Origin: Limnoglobus roseus
GTDB lineage: Bacteria > Planctomycetota > Planctomycetia > Gemmatales > Gemmataceae
Reading direction: 5' to 3'
Length of the DNA: 64,000 nucleotides
Assembly (NCBI RefSeq): GCF_008254045.1
Contig: NZ_CP042425.1
Span: 8,756,163 to 8,820,162 of the forward strand
In this document: positions 1 through 8,302 of the stretch, piece by piece
Numbering within the stretch: the first letter of the stretch is position 1
How the letters are laid out: each line of letters opens with the position of its first letter
The notes under the pieces: generated by a model
What the model saw: only the letters and a program-made list of their open reading frames with translations
Databases searched by the model: none
Told to the model about the DNA's origin: nothing
Made by a program: the position numbers and the translations under genes

Positions 1-354
1 AACAGCCTCGCCGACCTTCCACCCGAGGGATGACGCATCCGCCACAGCGGCGCGGACGGCGGACCACGCCAAACGGCGGCGGAACATGCCCACCGGCCCG
101 AGCAACTTGATCTGGGTCGCCGCACTCAGGGCGGCCCGACTCGCCCGACTCAATTCGGTGGCATTGGCCGCCCCTTCGACGTACCGCTCGGCAACCACGA
201 CCGCCGAGCGGTACGGCCGGTACACCATCAAGTCCCGGACTCGGGCGCGGCACTCCAGGACGACCAGGCGGAGCTTTCGTTCAGTCGCACTTTTCGCCAC
301 GTACTGAAGCAGCAGGCTCGGATTTGAAGATGTCTGCCACTCCGCTTCCGTCAT
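1..354 (-). CDS. Hypothetical protein beginning MTEAEW, C-terminus outside window
   Basis: The frame is open from an ATG at 354 down to base 1, giving 118 residues with no stop, so the gene continues beyond the left edge. The start reads MTEAEWQTSSNPSLLLQYV, followed by a basic helix (ATERKLRLVVLECRARVRDL) and an Ala-rich helical stretch. This pattern (Met-Thr-Glu-Ala-Glu-Trp, then a 'S/ATERKLRL' helix and an AVVVAERY helix) recalls an N-terminal region I know from large Gemmata-type families of unknown function. No catalytic motif is visible. Function unknown. Confidence 0.75.
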   Translation of the reverse strand, partial: MTEAEWQTSSNPSLLLQYVAKSATERKLRLVVLECRARVRDLMVYRPYRSAVVVAERYVEGAANATELSRASRAALSAATQIKLLGPVGMFRRRLAWSAVRAAVADASSLGWKVGEAV

Positions 355-508
355 CGCCCACCCCCTCGCGGTGATACTACCCGACGACGCGACCGGACGC
401 GAGGCGTTTACGACGCCGTGACTGTGGCCGGAATCCGACGGGCGAAACGAAGGGATAAAATGGCGGGTCAGAACGACCTCTGATATCACGTCGCCACGAC
501 AGGGCCGA

Positions 509-1051
509 GAAGCCGGTCTCGACGTGAACCGCCTGGTCTTCCTCGACGAGACGTGGGTGACGTCGAACATGACGCCGGGGTGCGGGTGGGGGCCGACCGA
601 CCAACGGGTGGTCGAGGCGGTGCCGCACGGGCACTGGAAGACGATCACCTTCGTGGCCGCGTTACCGGCGGCCGGGCTGTTCGCCCCGGTGGTGGTGGAC
701 GGGGCCATGAACTGGGCGTTGTTCCGGGCCTACGTCGAGCAGCACCTGGCCCCGGCCCTGCGGCCGGGGGACATCGTGGTGATGGACAACCTGCCCAGCC
801 ATCAGGTGGCCCGCGTGGCCGCCGCGATCGAGCGGGCCGGGGCCACCCCCGCTCACTTGCCGCCGTACTCCCCGGACCTGAACCCGATCGAGCAGGTGTT
901 CGCCAAGGCCAAGGCGGAGATCCGCAAGCGGAAGCCGCGGACGATCGCCGGGACCGAGCACCTGTGCGGCGAGGCCCTCGACTGGTTCCCCGCCGGCGAG
1001 TGCCAGAACGACATCCCGCACGCCGGCTACGGCTCACAAGGATCAGACTGA
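509..1051 (+). pseudogene. IS630-family transposase, 5'-truncated fragment
   Basis: The protein contains the C-terminal catalytic half of an IS630-type DDE transposase: VFLDETW with the first Asp, VVMDNLPSH with the second, and the classic PPYSPDLNPIEQVFAK block with the last acidic residue. Homology can be followed upstream only to about 509 (EAGLDVNRL); the helix-turn-helix half is absent and no matching upstream frame is seen. The C-terminus ends near the usual family end (FPAGECQNDIPHAGYG). A GTG at 524 opens the frame, but this is a dead fragment. No convincing terminal inverted repeats were seen. Confidence 0.85.
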
Positions 1052-1058
1052 AGATGCT

Positions 1059-1316
1059 CTAATGGGCGTGCCAGGTTTCTTCGGGCAACTCCGCGAACGA
1101 TTGAGTGTGGAAGCCGGAATAGACCCGGCCGCTCTTGTGGTCGGCAACCACGCAATGCCCCGGCATGTTCGGGATGTCGCCGAAGAACACGTACACGCCG
1201 TCCGGGGTGAACGGGTACCGGTCGTGGTACTCGACCGGTAGTTGATCGAACCGAAAGCGGACGAGGCTATATTGTCGGGGCACGGACTCGGGCATCTGTA
1301 ACTTCGCCTCCGCCAC
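1059..1316 (-). CDS. Hypothetical 85-aa protein
   Basis: A compact reading frame starts at ATG 1316 and stops just after the IS630 fragment. The product is rich in aromatic residues (YPFTPDGVYVFFGDIPNM, GHCVVADHKSGRVYSGFHT) and looks like a small mixed alpha/beta domain. There is no signal peptide or membrane segment. The composition is that of a genuine protein rather than an antisense shadow (few Arg/Pro runs). Family not recognised. Confidence 0.6.
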   Translation of the reverse strand: MAEAKLQMPESVPRQYSLVRFRFDQLPVEYHDRYPFTPDGVYVFFGDIPNMPGHCVVADHKSGRVYSGFHTQSFAELPEETWHAH

Positions 1317-1449
1317 CGAACGTCATCCGCTACCGTCCGAATATCGACCGCTCACTCCGCCCCTCACCCTACCCGCCCCCTCCCGCCGGGTCAACGACCT
1401 TCCCGCGAGGGGTGGCCACATCACTACCGACTAGGCGACTACTCTTCCG

Positions 1450-1905
1450 TCACGGCGTCGCGTCTGCACCCTTACCGGGGAAGAAAAGCACGACCAACCC
1501 GCCGAACGGGATGACGAAGACGAGCAGCAGGCAGACGCCCAACGACAATCCCTTGCCCAATCCGATCCCGAGTGTCCCGATGAACGACAGCACGTAGCCG
1601 GCCAGCAGCAGGACGGCCACGGCCATGATTACGCCCGTCGTCGGAGTGATGACACTGGGCAGCAGGAAAGCGACCAATTGACAGGCACACCCGGCGACGA
1701 GGATCAAAACGCCCCGCCACCACGCCCGCCAGTCATGTTGAATCAGTCGTGGGGACGTGGCCCGGCCCGCCTCCGCCGCCGATCGCCGCAACTCACCGAG
1801 GGTCGGGATGGGGACCGTTTGCCCGCACCCGCACGGGAGGGTCCCGCCGGCCTGCCCCGCCCGCACCGGGATCGTCTTCCCGCACGGACACGTAATGTTG
1901 AACAT
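1450..1905 (-). CDS. Small membrane protein with N-terminal zinc-ribbon-like motif
   Basis: The ATG at 1905 is chosen because the protein then opens MFNITCPCGKTIPV, with a second CGCG pair about 20 residues later (LPCGCGQTVPI). The CPCG...CGCG arrangement is the short cytoplasmic zinc-ribbon-like leader seen on many planctomycete membrane proteins. After a basic linker there are three to four hydrophobic segments (GVLILVAGCACQLVAFLLP, GVIMAVAVLLLAGYVLSFIG, LGVCLLLVFVIPFGGLVVLFF). An upstream in-frame extension to 1971 exists but adds only Arg/Ser-rich sequence. Function unknown. Confidence 0.7.
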   Translation of the reverse strand: MFNITCPCGKTIPVRAGQAGGTLPCGCGQTVPIPTLGELRRSAAEAGRATSPRLIQHDWRAWWRGVLILVAGCACQLVAFLLPSVITPTTGVIMAVAVLLLAGYVLSFIGTLGIGLGKGLSLGVCLLLVFVIPFGGLVVLFFPGKGADATP

Positions 1906-2051
1906 GAGCGACCTTTGCGATGAGCCACGCGGCCCCACGGCCCCACGCGAGACGTTCAGACTTCCGCCCAAGAGTAACCGCCCGATCAGACCGGGTCAAC
2001 GGGCGGGGAATCGGGAATCCGACGCTCGACGTTTCGCAGACGGGAGGGACT

Positions 2052-2438
2052 TCAGGAACTGGCGGGGCCGGTCGCGTCTTCGCCCTTGAGGACGGCGAGC
2101 AGGCGTTCCGGATCGACCGGTTTGACGAGGTGGGCGTCGAACCCGGCGTTCTTGGTGGCGAGCGTGCTGTTCACGTCCCAGAGGGCGGTGACGGCGATGA
2201 TCCGCACCAGGTCGGGCAACTCGGCTCTCAACCGGCGACCGAGTTCGACGCCGTCCATGCCCGGCATACTCAGGTCTAACAGGCACACGTCCGGGCGGAA
2301 CTGCTGCGCGACCCCCAGGGCCGTCGGCCCGTCGTGGCAGACGTGGGTGTCGAACCCCGAGAGTGAGAGTACGTCGGCGGTCGAGACGGCGGCGTCTTGG
2401 TTGTCGTCCACGCACAGGACGCGGGTCGGGCGGGTCAT
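2052..2438 (-). CDS. Single-domain response regulator (receiver domain)
   Basis: The 128-aa protein from ATG 2438 is a complete CheY-like receiver: acidic pair in VLCVDDNQDA, phospho-acceptor Asp in VCLLDLSMPGMDG (residue 55), the switch Thr in IIAVTAL, and the conserved Lys in HLVKPVD. There is no output domain, so it would act by protein-protein contact, for example with a sensor hybrid kinase or chemotaxis-like partner. No kinase gene is adjacent. The frame stays open upstream to 2975, but that extension is Arg/Pro-rich shadow sequence. Confidence 0.88.
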   Translation of the reverse strand: MTRPTRVLCVDDNQDAAVSTADVLSLSGFDTHVCHDGPTALGVAQQFRPDVCLLDLSMPGMDGVELGRRLRAELPDLVRIIAVTALWDVNSTLATKNAGFDAHLVKPVDPERLLAVLKGEDATGPASS

Positions 2439-2530
2439 CGGGGGTACTCGCGGTGAAGGAAGTGTGGCCGCGAGGATACGAGCAGGTGACGTGCCACCGG
2501 GCGGCGGGCGAGATCGGCTCACGGTTCGTT

Positions 2531-2710
2531 CTACTGCCGCCACAGGTCGCGGAGCGGGTCGGTCTGTTCGTCCGGCCTTCGATCTTCTCGCCCGTTCGTC
2601 GCCGCTTGTCGCATCAGTGCGAGGCGGGTCCGGGCCCGCTGGCGGACGGTCTCGACGCGGGATTGTCGTTCGCGGTCGGTCTGGGGTACGGCATCGGTGG
2701 TGCGGTTCAT
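2531..2710 (-). CDS. Hypothetical 59-aa charged protein
   Basis: A short frame from ATG 2710 to TAG 2531 encodes a highly charged, helix-prone peptide (MNRTTDAVPQTDRERQSRVE ... ending DPLRDLWRQ). Third codon positions are strongly G/C, as in neighbouring real genes. It lies 92 bp upstream of the response regulator in the same direction and could be co-transcribed with it. No domain recognised; the call rests on codon bias and context only. Confidence 0.45.
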   Translation of the reverse strand: MNRTTDAVPQTDRERQSRVETVRQRARTRLALMRQAATNGREDRRPDEQTDPLRDLWRQ

Positions 2711-2912
2711 GGTGATGGCTCGTGGTGGTGTGCCCGCGGCCCGATCGGGGCGGGCGGTGAATGAACAGAATGCAAACTTGCTGCCAATACAACGGCGTCG
2801 GGCAGGGGAGGGCGCTGCTGATCCGCACGAGACGCGACGGCAATCCGTCGTGGCGACCGGGACCGGGGCGGTTTACAATCGCCGATGATTTCCCCCCGGC
2901 TTGGAGTTCCCC

Positions 2913-3080
2913 GTGTCTCGTTTTCTCCCCTGCTTGGCTCCCCTGATCGTCGCGGGGTGTCATAAGAGTGCGCAATCGCTAGTGCAGGATCAACTCGCGG
3001 CGATGAAGGACATCACGGCCGCCCTGGACGGCATCGCGGTGCCCGTCCGGGTGCCCCTCAATTCGCCTACGCCACTTTGA
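2913..3080 (+). CDS. Short lipoprotein, probably truncated
   Basis: Starting at GTG 2913 the product opens with a signal peptide and lipobox (PCLAPLIVAGCHKS, lipidated Cys at residue 16), then VQDQLAAMKDITAALDGI before stopping after 55 residues. The Met-Lys-x-x-x-x-Ala-Leu-x-Gly-Ile pattern is typical of the start of longer planctomycete lipoproteins of unknown role, so I suspect the 3' part was lost. The next 480 bp hold no clear continuation. Confidence 0.5.
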   Translation: MSRFLPCLAPLIVAGCHKSAQSLVQDQLAAMKDITAALDGIAVPVRVPLNSPTPL

Positions 3081-3532
3081 ACAGTCGGTCCCGGCCCGCT
3101 CGCTTGGTGTCGGCGATCCACTGCCGGGGGGTCGTCCGCGAGGTCGCCCCGGACGACGATTCGGTTCCCCTGCCGCGTCTTCTCGTCGGCCGCTTCGGGT
3201 TCCGAGTACGCGGTCCCTGACGTCAGGTCCAATTGAGCAACTTCCAGCGCCCGCCGTTCGTTCAAACGTCGGTTAACCGACGGGTCGCCGGGCCGAATCC
3301 TACCGGAGGAAGTCGCCGGTGCGGTCGGGGTCGCTGCTCGGCCGAAGGGCGTGGGTACCATCGGGTTGGTACGGCTGAGTGGCGTCGTCGGGCATCGAGC
3401 GGCCTCCGCGGGAGTACTATGATGGTAACGGACCGGGGAGTGGGCCGCCAGTGACGAGCCGCCGCTTCCGACGTCGTGAGGAGGATTCCCGGCGACGCTC
3501 GGCTACACCCGTCGACATTTTTCCGTTTTTCT
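3081..3532. other. Intergenic stretch, no convincing gene
   Basis: No frame here has convincing coding character. On the minus strand, about 3070-3270, a segment encoding AYSEPEAADEKTRQGNRIVV looks protein-like but has no matching start and breaks into shadow sequence, so it may be a gene remnant. At 3453-3510 a plus-strand stretch (VTSRRFRRREEDSRRRS) loosely resembles the 3' end of the sigma-factor gene at 11.0-11.5 kb, consistent with the near-repeat that follows. Confidence 0.35.
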
Positions 3533-3558
3533 TGCACCACTCCGTCCGGGCTTTGCGA
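3533..3558 (+). repeat. Near-repeat copy 1 (partner at 11540)
   Basis: The 26 bases TGCACCACTCCGTCCGGGCT plus TTGCGA match 23 of 26 positions with 11540-11565, which lies directly behind the sigma-factor gene. The copy here sits just outside the left inverted repeat of the IS982 element. Confidence 0.55.
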
Positions 3559-3564
3559 AGTACA

Positions 3565-4556
3565 TAACGCGATGTGCAAGTTTGGTGGGGTCGCGGCGGG
3601 GCCGGTATCGTGGAGTTGCCACACTCCCACGCTGCCGGAGGCCCCGCCGTGACCCTCAACGACTTTCTACTCCACGTCTTCGTCCTGGTCGATGACCTGT
3701 ACCGCCAACTCGTTCGCACTCCGCTCCGGTCCCGCGGGCCGCGACGGACGGCCGTGACGGACCCCGAAGTCATCACCGTCGAGGTCGTCGGCGAGTTCCT
3801 GGGCCTCGACCACGACAAGGGACTGTTCGCCCACTTCCGCCGGTACCACGCGGCCGAGTTCCCCGCCCTCGCCCGCGTCCACCGCACCAGCTTCGCCCGC
3901 CAGGCCGCCAACCTGTACGCCGTGAAGAAGCAGTTCCACGCCCACTTGGCCGAGCGGCTGGCGACCTGGGACCGCGTGTTCATCGTGGACAGCCTGCCCA
4001 TCCCCGCGGCCGCCTTCGGCCGGGCCAAGTCCTGCCGCCGGTTCACCGGGGCGGCGGCCTTCGGGTACGACCACGCCCGCCGGAACACCATGTAGGGGTT
4101 CCGGTTCCACGCCCGCACCACCGCGGCCGGGGCCATCGTCGCCTTCGACCTGGCCCCGGCCAACGTGTCCGACTTGGCCATGGTCGATCCGCTCGACCCG
4201 CCGCCCGGGTCGGCCGTCGTGGGCGACCGCAACTACTGGTCGCCGAAGGCCGCGGCCGAACTCGCCGACCGGGGGGTGAAGCTCGTCGCCCCGTTCCGCA
4301 CGAAGTCGAAGGATCCGGGCCCGAGGCGGTCGCGGCGGATCAGCCGGTTCCGGTGGATCATCGAGACGGCGTTCGGCCAACTGGCCGGACGCTTCCACAT
4401 CGAGCGGACGTGGGCGCGGGACGTGTGGCACCTGAGCCACCGGGTGATCCGCAAGGTGCTCGGCCACACGATCGCCGTTTGGTTGAACGTCACCGCCGGG
4501 CGACCGCCGCTCGACTTCGACGGTCTCGTCACCGGCTAAACTCGCACACCGCGTTA
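3565..4556 (+). mobile_element. IS982-family insertion sequence with terminal inverted repeats
   Basis: The transposase frame is bracketed by 21-bp imperfect inverted repeats: left 3565-3585 (TAACGCGATGTGCAAGTTTG G) and right 4536-4556, which reads TAACGCGGTGTGCGAGTTTA G on the minus strand. They match at 18 of 21 positions, and the transposase stop codon lies inside the right repeat, a compact IS982-like layout. I could not identify a clear target-site duplication in the flanks. Length about 992 bp fits the family. Confidence 0.8.
3649..4539 (+). pseudogene. IS982-family transposase with internal amber codon
   Basis: From GTG 3649 (MTLNDFLLHVF-like start) the frame runs 148 codons to TAG at 4093-4095, then continues without shift to 4539. 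IS982 landmarks lie on both sides: LTDPEV/VEVVGEFLGLD and the VHRTSFARQAANL block, VFIVDSLPIP with the first Asp, GDRNYWSPKAAAELA, then FRWIIETAFGQLAGRFHIER. The amber replaces the Tyr or Phe position in the usual NTFYGF motif (here NTM-stop-GF), so a TAC to TAG change is the likely lesion. Otherwise full length (297 codons including the stop). Confidence 0.85.
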
Positions 4557-4637
4557 GATAGGTAGGGGGCCGTTCGCGCCCCGTCAGCTCGCCGGCCGCG
4601 CCGCGGAGGTCGCTGGAACACTCACCCGGAGGTTCCC

Positions 4638-4844
4638 GTGCGACCCGACCTCGACCCCGCGTTCCTCACGCCCGACGACCGCCGCCACGAACTCGCCGCC
4701 ATCCTCGCCCGCGGCCTGATCCGCCTCCGCGACAAGGCCGCCCTCACGCCCGGCCAGACTTCTGCCACGCAGATAGTCCCGGAATCGAGCGATTCTGCCG
4801 TTGCGGTCCCGCCCGACACGTGGCTCACTGTCCACACCGGTTAA
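4638..4844 (+). CDS. Small conserved ORF of the recombinase cassette (copy 1)
   Basis: The 68-aa product from GTG 4638 (MRPDLDPAFLTPDDRRHELA AILARGLIRLRD) has a clear paralogue at 55640-55840 (MRPELPPHQLTPDERFRELA), at the same position before a DUF2924 gene. The conserved half is amphipathic helix ending LRLRD; the tail is variable. Because the pair is conserved in sequence, order and spacing at two loci, the ORF is real although functionally unknown. It may be a small regulator or recombination directionality factor; this is inference only. GGAGG at 4631-ish precedes the start. Confidence 0.75.
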   Translation: MRPDLDPAFLTPDDRRHELAAILARGLIRLRDKAALTPGQTSATQIVPESSDSAVAVPPDTWLTVHTG

Positions 4845-4891
4845 CGGACCGGAGACGAGCCCCCATTCCACACGACCCAGGAGACTCCCCG

Positions 4892-5401
4892 ATGGACCCC
4901 AGTCCCACGATCGCGCAACAGCTCGCGGCCCTGCCCCGGCTCACGGTCAAGGACCTCCAGCGGCGGTACGCCGAGGCGTTCGGCGACGAGACGCAGGCAC
5001 GGAACAAGGCGTGGCTGGTGAAGCGCATCGCCTGGAAGGTCCAGGCCAACGCCCAGGGCGGACTGACCGACCGGGCCCGCGCCCGGGCGGCCGACCTCGC
5101 CGCCGGGGCCGAACTCCGCACGACCATCCCGGCGAAGCGAGCGACGACCGCGCCGGTGGCCGCCCCGGCCGAGCCGGACGTGAAGACCCTCCCCTTCCCG
5201 GCCGACCGCCGACTGCCCCCGCCGGGGTCCGTCCTCACCCGCGCGTACAAGGGCCAGACCCTCCAGGTCCGGGTGCTGACGCACGGGTTCGAGTACGCCG
5301 GCCTCGTCTACCCGTCCCTTTCCGCCGTCGCCAAGGCCGTCACCGGCAGCCACTGCAACGGGTACCTGTTCTTCCGACTCACGAAGGGCGGTGACGCATG
5401 A
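4892..5401 (+). CDS. DUF2924 family protein of the recombinase cassette (copy 1)
   Basis: The start at ATG 4892 gives MDPSPTIAQQLAALPRLTVK DLQRRYAEAFG. The N-terminal half has the DUF2924 signature (RNKAWLVKRIAWKVQA), and the C-terminal half reads LPPPGSVLTRAYKGQTLQVR followed by YPSLSAVAKAVTGSHCNGY, the small domain typical of these recombinase companions. The family is nearly always found beside serine recombinases in phages and integrative elements and is thought to assist DNA binding. Its stop overlaps the next start (ATGA at 5398), indicating translational coupling. Paralogue at 55877-56371. Confidence 0.9.
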   Translation: MDPSPTIAQQLAALPRLTVKDLQRRYAEAFGDETQARNKAWLVKRIAWKVQANAQGGLTDRARARAADLAAGAELRTTIPAKRATTAPVAAPAEPDVKTLPFPADRRLPPPGSVLTRAYKGQTLQVRVLTHGFEYAGLVYPSLSAVAKAVTGSHCNGYLFFRLTKGGDA

Positions 5402-6984
5402 CCAAGCGAGCCAAGGCCGCCCCCGACACCCTGCCGGTGGTCCGGTGCGCGATCTACACGCGGAAGTCGAGCGAGGAGGGCCTCGACCAGGAGTTCAACT
5501 CCCTCGACGCCCAGCGGGAGGCCGGCGAGGCGTACGTCCGCAGCCAGGCCGGCGAGGGGTGGACGTGCCTCGCCGACCGGTACGACGACGGCGGGTTCAC
5601 CGGCGGCAACACCGACCGCCCCGGCCTCCGCCGCCTCCTCCACGACATCCAGGCCGGCCGCGTCGACTGCGTCGTCGTGTACAAGGTCGACCGCCTGTCC
5701 CGGTCCCTCCTCGACTTCGCCGAGATGATGCGGACGTTCGAGACGTATCGCGTCGGGTTCGTGTCCGTCACCCAGCAGTTCAACACGGCCTCCAGCATGG
5801 GCCGGTTGGTGCTGAACGTGCTCCTGTCGTTCGCCCAGTTCGAGCGGGAGATCGTGAGCGAGCGGACGCGGGACAAGATCGCGGCCACCCGGCGGAAGGG
5901 GAAGTGGGCCGGCGGGTGGCCCGTCCTCGGGTACGACGTCGATCCCCAAGGGTTCAAGCTCAAGGTCAACGACGCCGAGGCCGACCGCGTCCGCGCCATC
6001 TACGCCCTGTACCTCGACCGCGGGTCATTGCTCCCGGTGGTCGAGGAGTTGGCCGCCCGCGGGTGGCGGAACAAGCGGTGGGAGTTGCGGAAGGGCGGGT
6101 GGCGGGGCGGCGGCCCCTTCACCCGCACCAGCCTGTACCACCTGCTCACCAACCCGGTGTACGTGGGCAAGGTGCGGTACAAGGACGAGGTCCACGCCGG
6201 CGAGCACGCGGCGATCGTCGACCCGGCCATCTGGCAGCGGGTCCAGGCCCACCTCGCCGGCAACGGCCGGGGCGGCGGGTACGCCCGGACCGGCGGCCCC
6301 AGGGCGATCCTCCGCGGCGTCCTCCGGTGCACGGCGTGCGACGCCGCCATGTCCCCGACGAGCACGACGAAGGGGGCGAAGAGCTACCGCTACTACACGT
6401 GCGCGTCCGCCGCCAAGAAGGGGTGGAAGACGTGCCCGGCCAAGTCCGTCCCGGCGCACCAAATCGAGCAGGTCCTCCTCCGCCAGGTGCGGGCGATCGG
6501 CACGGACGCGCGGCTGCGGGCCGAGGTCCTCGCGCAAGCCCGCCGGCAGGACGAGGCCCGAACGGCGGAACTCGCGACGGAGCAGAAGGCCCTGGAGAAC
6601 GACCTGAAGGGCTGGCACGGGGAACTCCGGCACCTGTCCGGGTTGCTCAAGCCCGGCGACGGGAACGAGCCGGTCATCCGCCGCCTGGCCGAGTTGCAGG
6701 AGCGGATCGCGGCCGTCGAGGGGCGGGGCCGGGCCGTCCGCGACCAACTCGCGGCCGTCGGCCGGAACCTGATCGCCGACGACGAGGCGGCGACGGCGTT
6801 GTCCGTGTTCGACCCGGTGTGGGAGGCGTTGAACCCGCGGGAGCAGGCGCGGGTAGTCAACCTGCTGGTGGAAACGGTCGGGTACGACGGCGGGCGGGGC
6901 AAGGTGACGATCCGGTTCCGGCCGGCCGGCGTGCGGACGCTCGCCCGGGAACTGGCCGACAAACGCGAGGGGATGCGGGCATGA
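5398..6984 (+). CDS. Large serine recombinase (integrase, copy 1)
   Basis: A 528-aa site-specific recombinase. The resolvase domain (residues 15-160) has the nucleophile Ser24 in YTRKSSEEGL, followed by SLDAQREAG, RYDDGGFTGGNTDRPGL, KVDRLSRSLLDF and SFAQFEREIVSERTRDK. Next comes the recombinase domain (FTRTSLYHLLTNPVYVG KVRY, HAAIVDP), a zinc ribbon with CTAC ... YYTC ... TC pairs near residues 312-346, and a coiled-coil region to the C-terminus. This architecture is used by phage and island integrases that join attP and attB. The gene is coupled to DUF2924 upstream and to the HTH gene downstream by ATGA overlaps. The second copy at 56368 is about the same length. Confidence 0.96.
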   Translation: MTKRAKAAPDTLPVVRCAIYTRKSSEEGLDQEFNSLDAQREAGEAYVRSQAGEGWTCLADRYDDGGFTGGNTDRPGLRRLLHDIQAGRVDCVVVYKVDRLSRSLLDFAEMMRTFETYRVGFVSVTQQFNTASSMGRLVLNVLLSFAQFEREIVSERTRDKIAATRRKGKWAGGWPVLGYDVDPQGFKLKVNDAEADRVRAIYALYLDRGSLLPVVEELAARGWRNKRWELRKGGWRGGGPFTRTSLYHLLTNPVYVGKVRYKDEVHAGEHAAIVDPAIWQRVQAHLAGNGRGGGYARTGGPRAILRGVLRCTACDAAMSPTSTTKGAKSYRYYTCASAAKKGWKTCPAKSVPAHQIEQVLLRQVRAIGTDARLRAEVLAQARRQDEARTAELATEQKALENDLKGWHGELRHLSGLLKPGDGNEPVIRRLAELQERIAAVEGRGRAVRDQLAAVGRNLIADDEAATALSVFDPVWEALNPREQARVVNLLVETVGYDGGRGKVTIRFRPAGVRTLARELADKREGMRA

Positions 6985-7406
6985 GCGAGGCAAACGTGTT
7001 GACCGTGGAGTGCGACGTGCACGTGGACCGGCGGGGCCGAGGAGCGCGGAAGGAGGTGCTGCCGGGCCCGGACCCGCGGCGGGGCCAGCCGGCCGGCCGC
7101 GTGCCGCGGGTCGCGCGGTGGATGGCCCTGGCGATCCGGTGCGACGAACTCCTCCGCGACGGCGTGGTCGACCGGTACGCCGACCTCGCGGAACTGGGCC
7201 AGGTGAGCCGGCCGCGGGTGACGCAGATCATGAACCTGTTGGGCCTCGCCCCGGACATCCAGGAGGCGGTGCTGTTCTTGCCGCGGACGACGGTCGGCCG
7301 CGACCCGATCCTCCTCCGCGAACTCCAGCCGATCGCGGCCACGCTCGACTGGGGGCGGCAGCGGAAGATGTGGCGGGCGTTGAACCGCCACCACGACCGA
7401 ACGTGA
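6981..7406 (+). CDS. HTH DNA-binding protein of the recombinase cassette (copy 1)
   Basis: The ATG at 6981 overlaps the recombinase stop. The 141-aa product has a central helix-turn-helix (YADLAELGQVSRPRVTQIMN LLGL) followed by APDIQEAVLFLP, a pattern close to ParB/KorB-type HTH domains. The N-terminus is a basic strand-rich region (VHVDRRGRGARK). A paralogue occupies the same place in the second cassette at 57957. It probably assists or regulates the recombinase; the exact role is not known. Confidence 0.85.
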   Translation: MSEANVLTVECDVHVDRRGRGARKEVLPGPDPRRGQPAGRVPRVARWMALAIRCDELLRDGVVDRYADLAELGQVSRPRVTQIMNLLGLAPDIQEAVLFLPRTTVGRDPILLRELQPIAATLDWGRQRKMWRALNRHHDRT

Positions 7407-7510
7407 CGCGGTCGGAATCTGTTCAAAAATTCACTACCGACATCGTGCCATCGGTCGGCCGTCTTTTAGCATTTCCACCTTCCACACTTCCGACCTTCGA
7501 GTACTCCGCC

Positions 7511-8302
7511 ATGGGCCACCAGGAGCCCCCGCCACTGTCCCTGTCAAAGCCGTGGCGAGAGATCGTCCACCTCATCCACCTCGGGGCCGGCCCGGAGCAG
7601 GTGGCCAACGCCGTCCTCCGGGCCCTCCGGGCCGGCCTCGGCTTCGCCGGCCGGGACCCGGCCGTCGTCGAGAGCGTTTGGCTCCTCCTCCGCATCCCCG
7701 GGGCGGCCCGGGCCGACGACTTCGGCGACGCCCTTCGCGACCTCGGGCTGGGCGTCGGCGACGCCCCCGACCTCTTCGACTTGGCCGCGGCCGTGACCGC
7801 CCAGGTCGACGCCCGGACGCCCGGCAACCGCGGCCGGACCGACCTCGGCGAGATGGCCCAGTGCGCCATCGCCGAAGCCCTCACGGCGTACGTCGGCGGG
7901 CGGATGGACAACCTGTTCGGCCCGTCGGCGGAGGACACCCGGCACCACCTGGCCCGGGCGGCCACGCCCAAGCACGTCGGCGAGCTGGCCCGCGACTTCT
8001 ACGCCCGGTTCTTCGAGCGGGCCCTCGGGTACGTCCTCGACCGCACCCTCCCCGACCACGTCGGCCCGAACCGCCGGTTCGCGTCCCTGGCCGACCAGGC
8101 GGCGTTCCGGGCGGCCCTGCACGTCCACTGCCACGAGATCGCCCGGGTCGTGGAGCGGTACTCGGCCGAGTGGTTCTCCAAATCCCGGGTCGCCCTCGAC
8201 GGGCCGATCGACCGGGCCGCGGCGAGCGACTACGCCAGTTACGGGTTCAAGAAGATGCTCGACGCCCTGTCCCGCCAGGCGGAGGCCGCGGCCCATGCCT
8301 GA
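7511..8302 (+). CDS. Partner protein of QueC-like enzyme, possible QatB analogue
   Basis: The 263-aa product begins MGHQEPPPLSLSKPWREIVH and is almost wholly alpha-helical, with recognisable blocks LGEMAQCAIAEALTAYVGG, HLARAATPKHVGELARDFYA RFFERALGYVLD and HEIARVVERYSAEWFSKS. I do not recognise the family. Its last eight bases overlap the start of the QueC-like gene, so the two proteins are very likely made together. In Qat systems and type IV CBASS a QueC-like enzyme also has a dedicated protein partner; the exposed Gly2 after Met is compatible with N-terminal processing, but this is inference. An AT-rich leader at 7425-7450 could hold the promoter. Confidence 0.8.
   Translation: MGHQEPPPLSLSKPWREIVHLIHLGAGPEQVANAVLRALRAGLGFAGRDPAVVESVWLLLRIPGAARADDFGDALRDLGLGVGDAPDLFDLAAAVTAQVDARTPGNRGRTDLGEMAQCAIAEALTAYVGGRMDNLFGPSAEDTRHHLARAATPKHVGELARDFYARFFERALGYVLDRTLPDHVGPNRRFASLADQAAFRAALHVHCHEIARVVERYSAEWFSKSRVALDGPIDRAAASDYASYGFKKMLDALSRQAEAAAHA

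Noticed and set aside
2439..2975. N-terminal extension of the response regulator
   Set aside because: The receiver domain begins exactly at ATG 2438; the extension is low-complexity and conflicts with the small gene at 2531-2710.
5391..6980. Plus-strand frame overlapping the first serine recombinase
   Set aside because: Only the part from 6981 (the HTH gene) is protein-like; the rest is an Arg/Gly/Pro-rich shadow of the recombinase.
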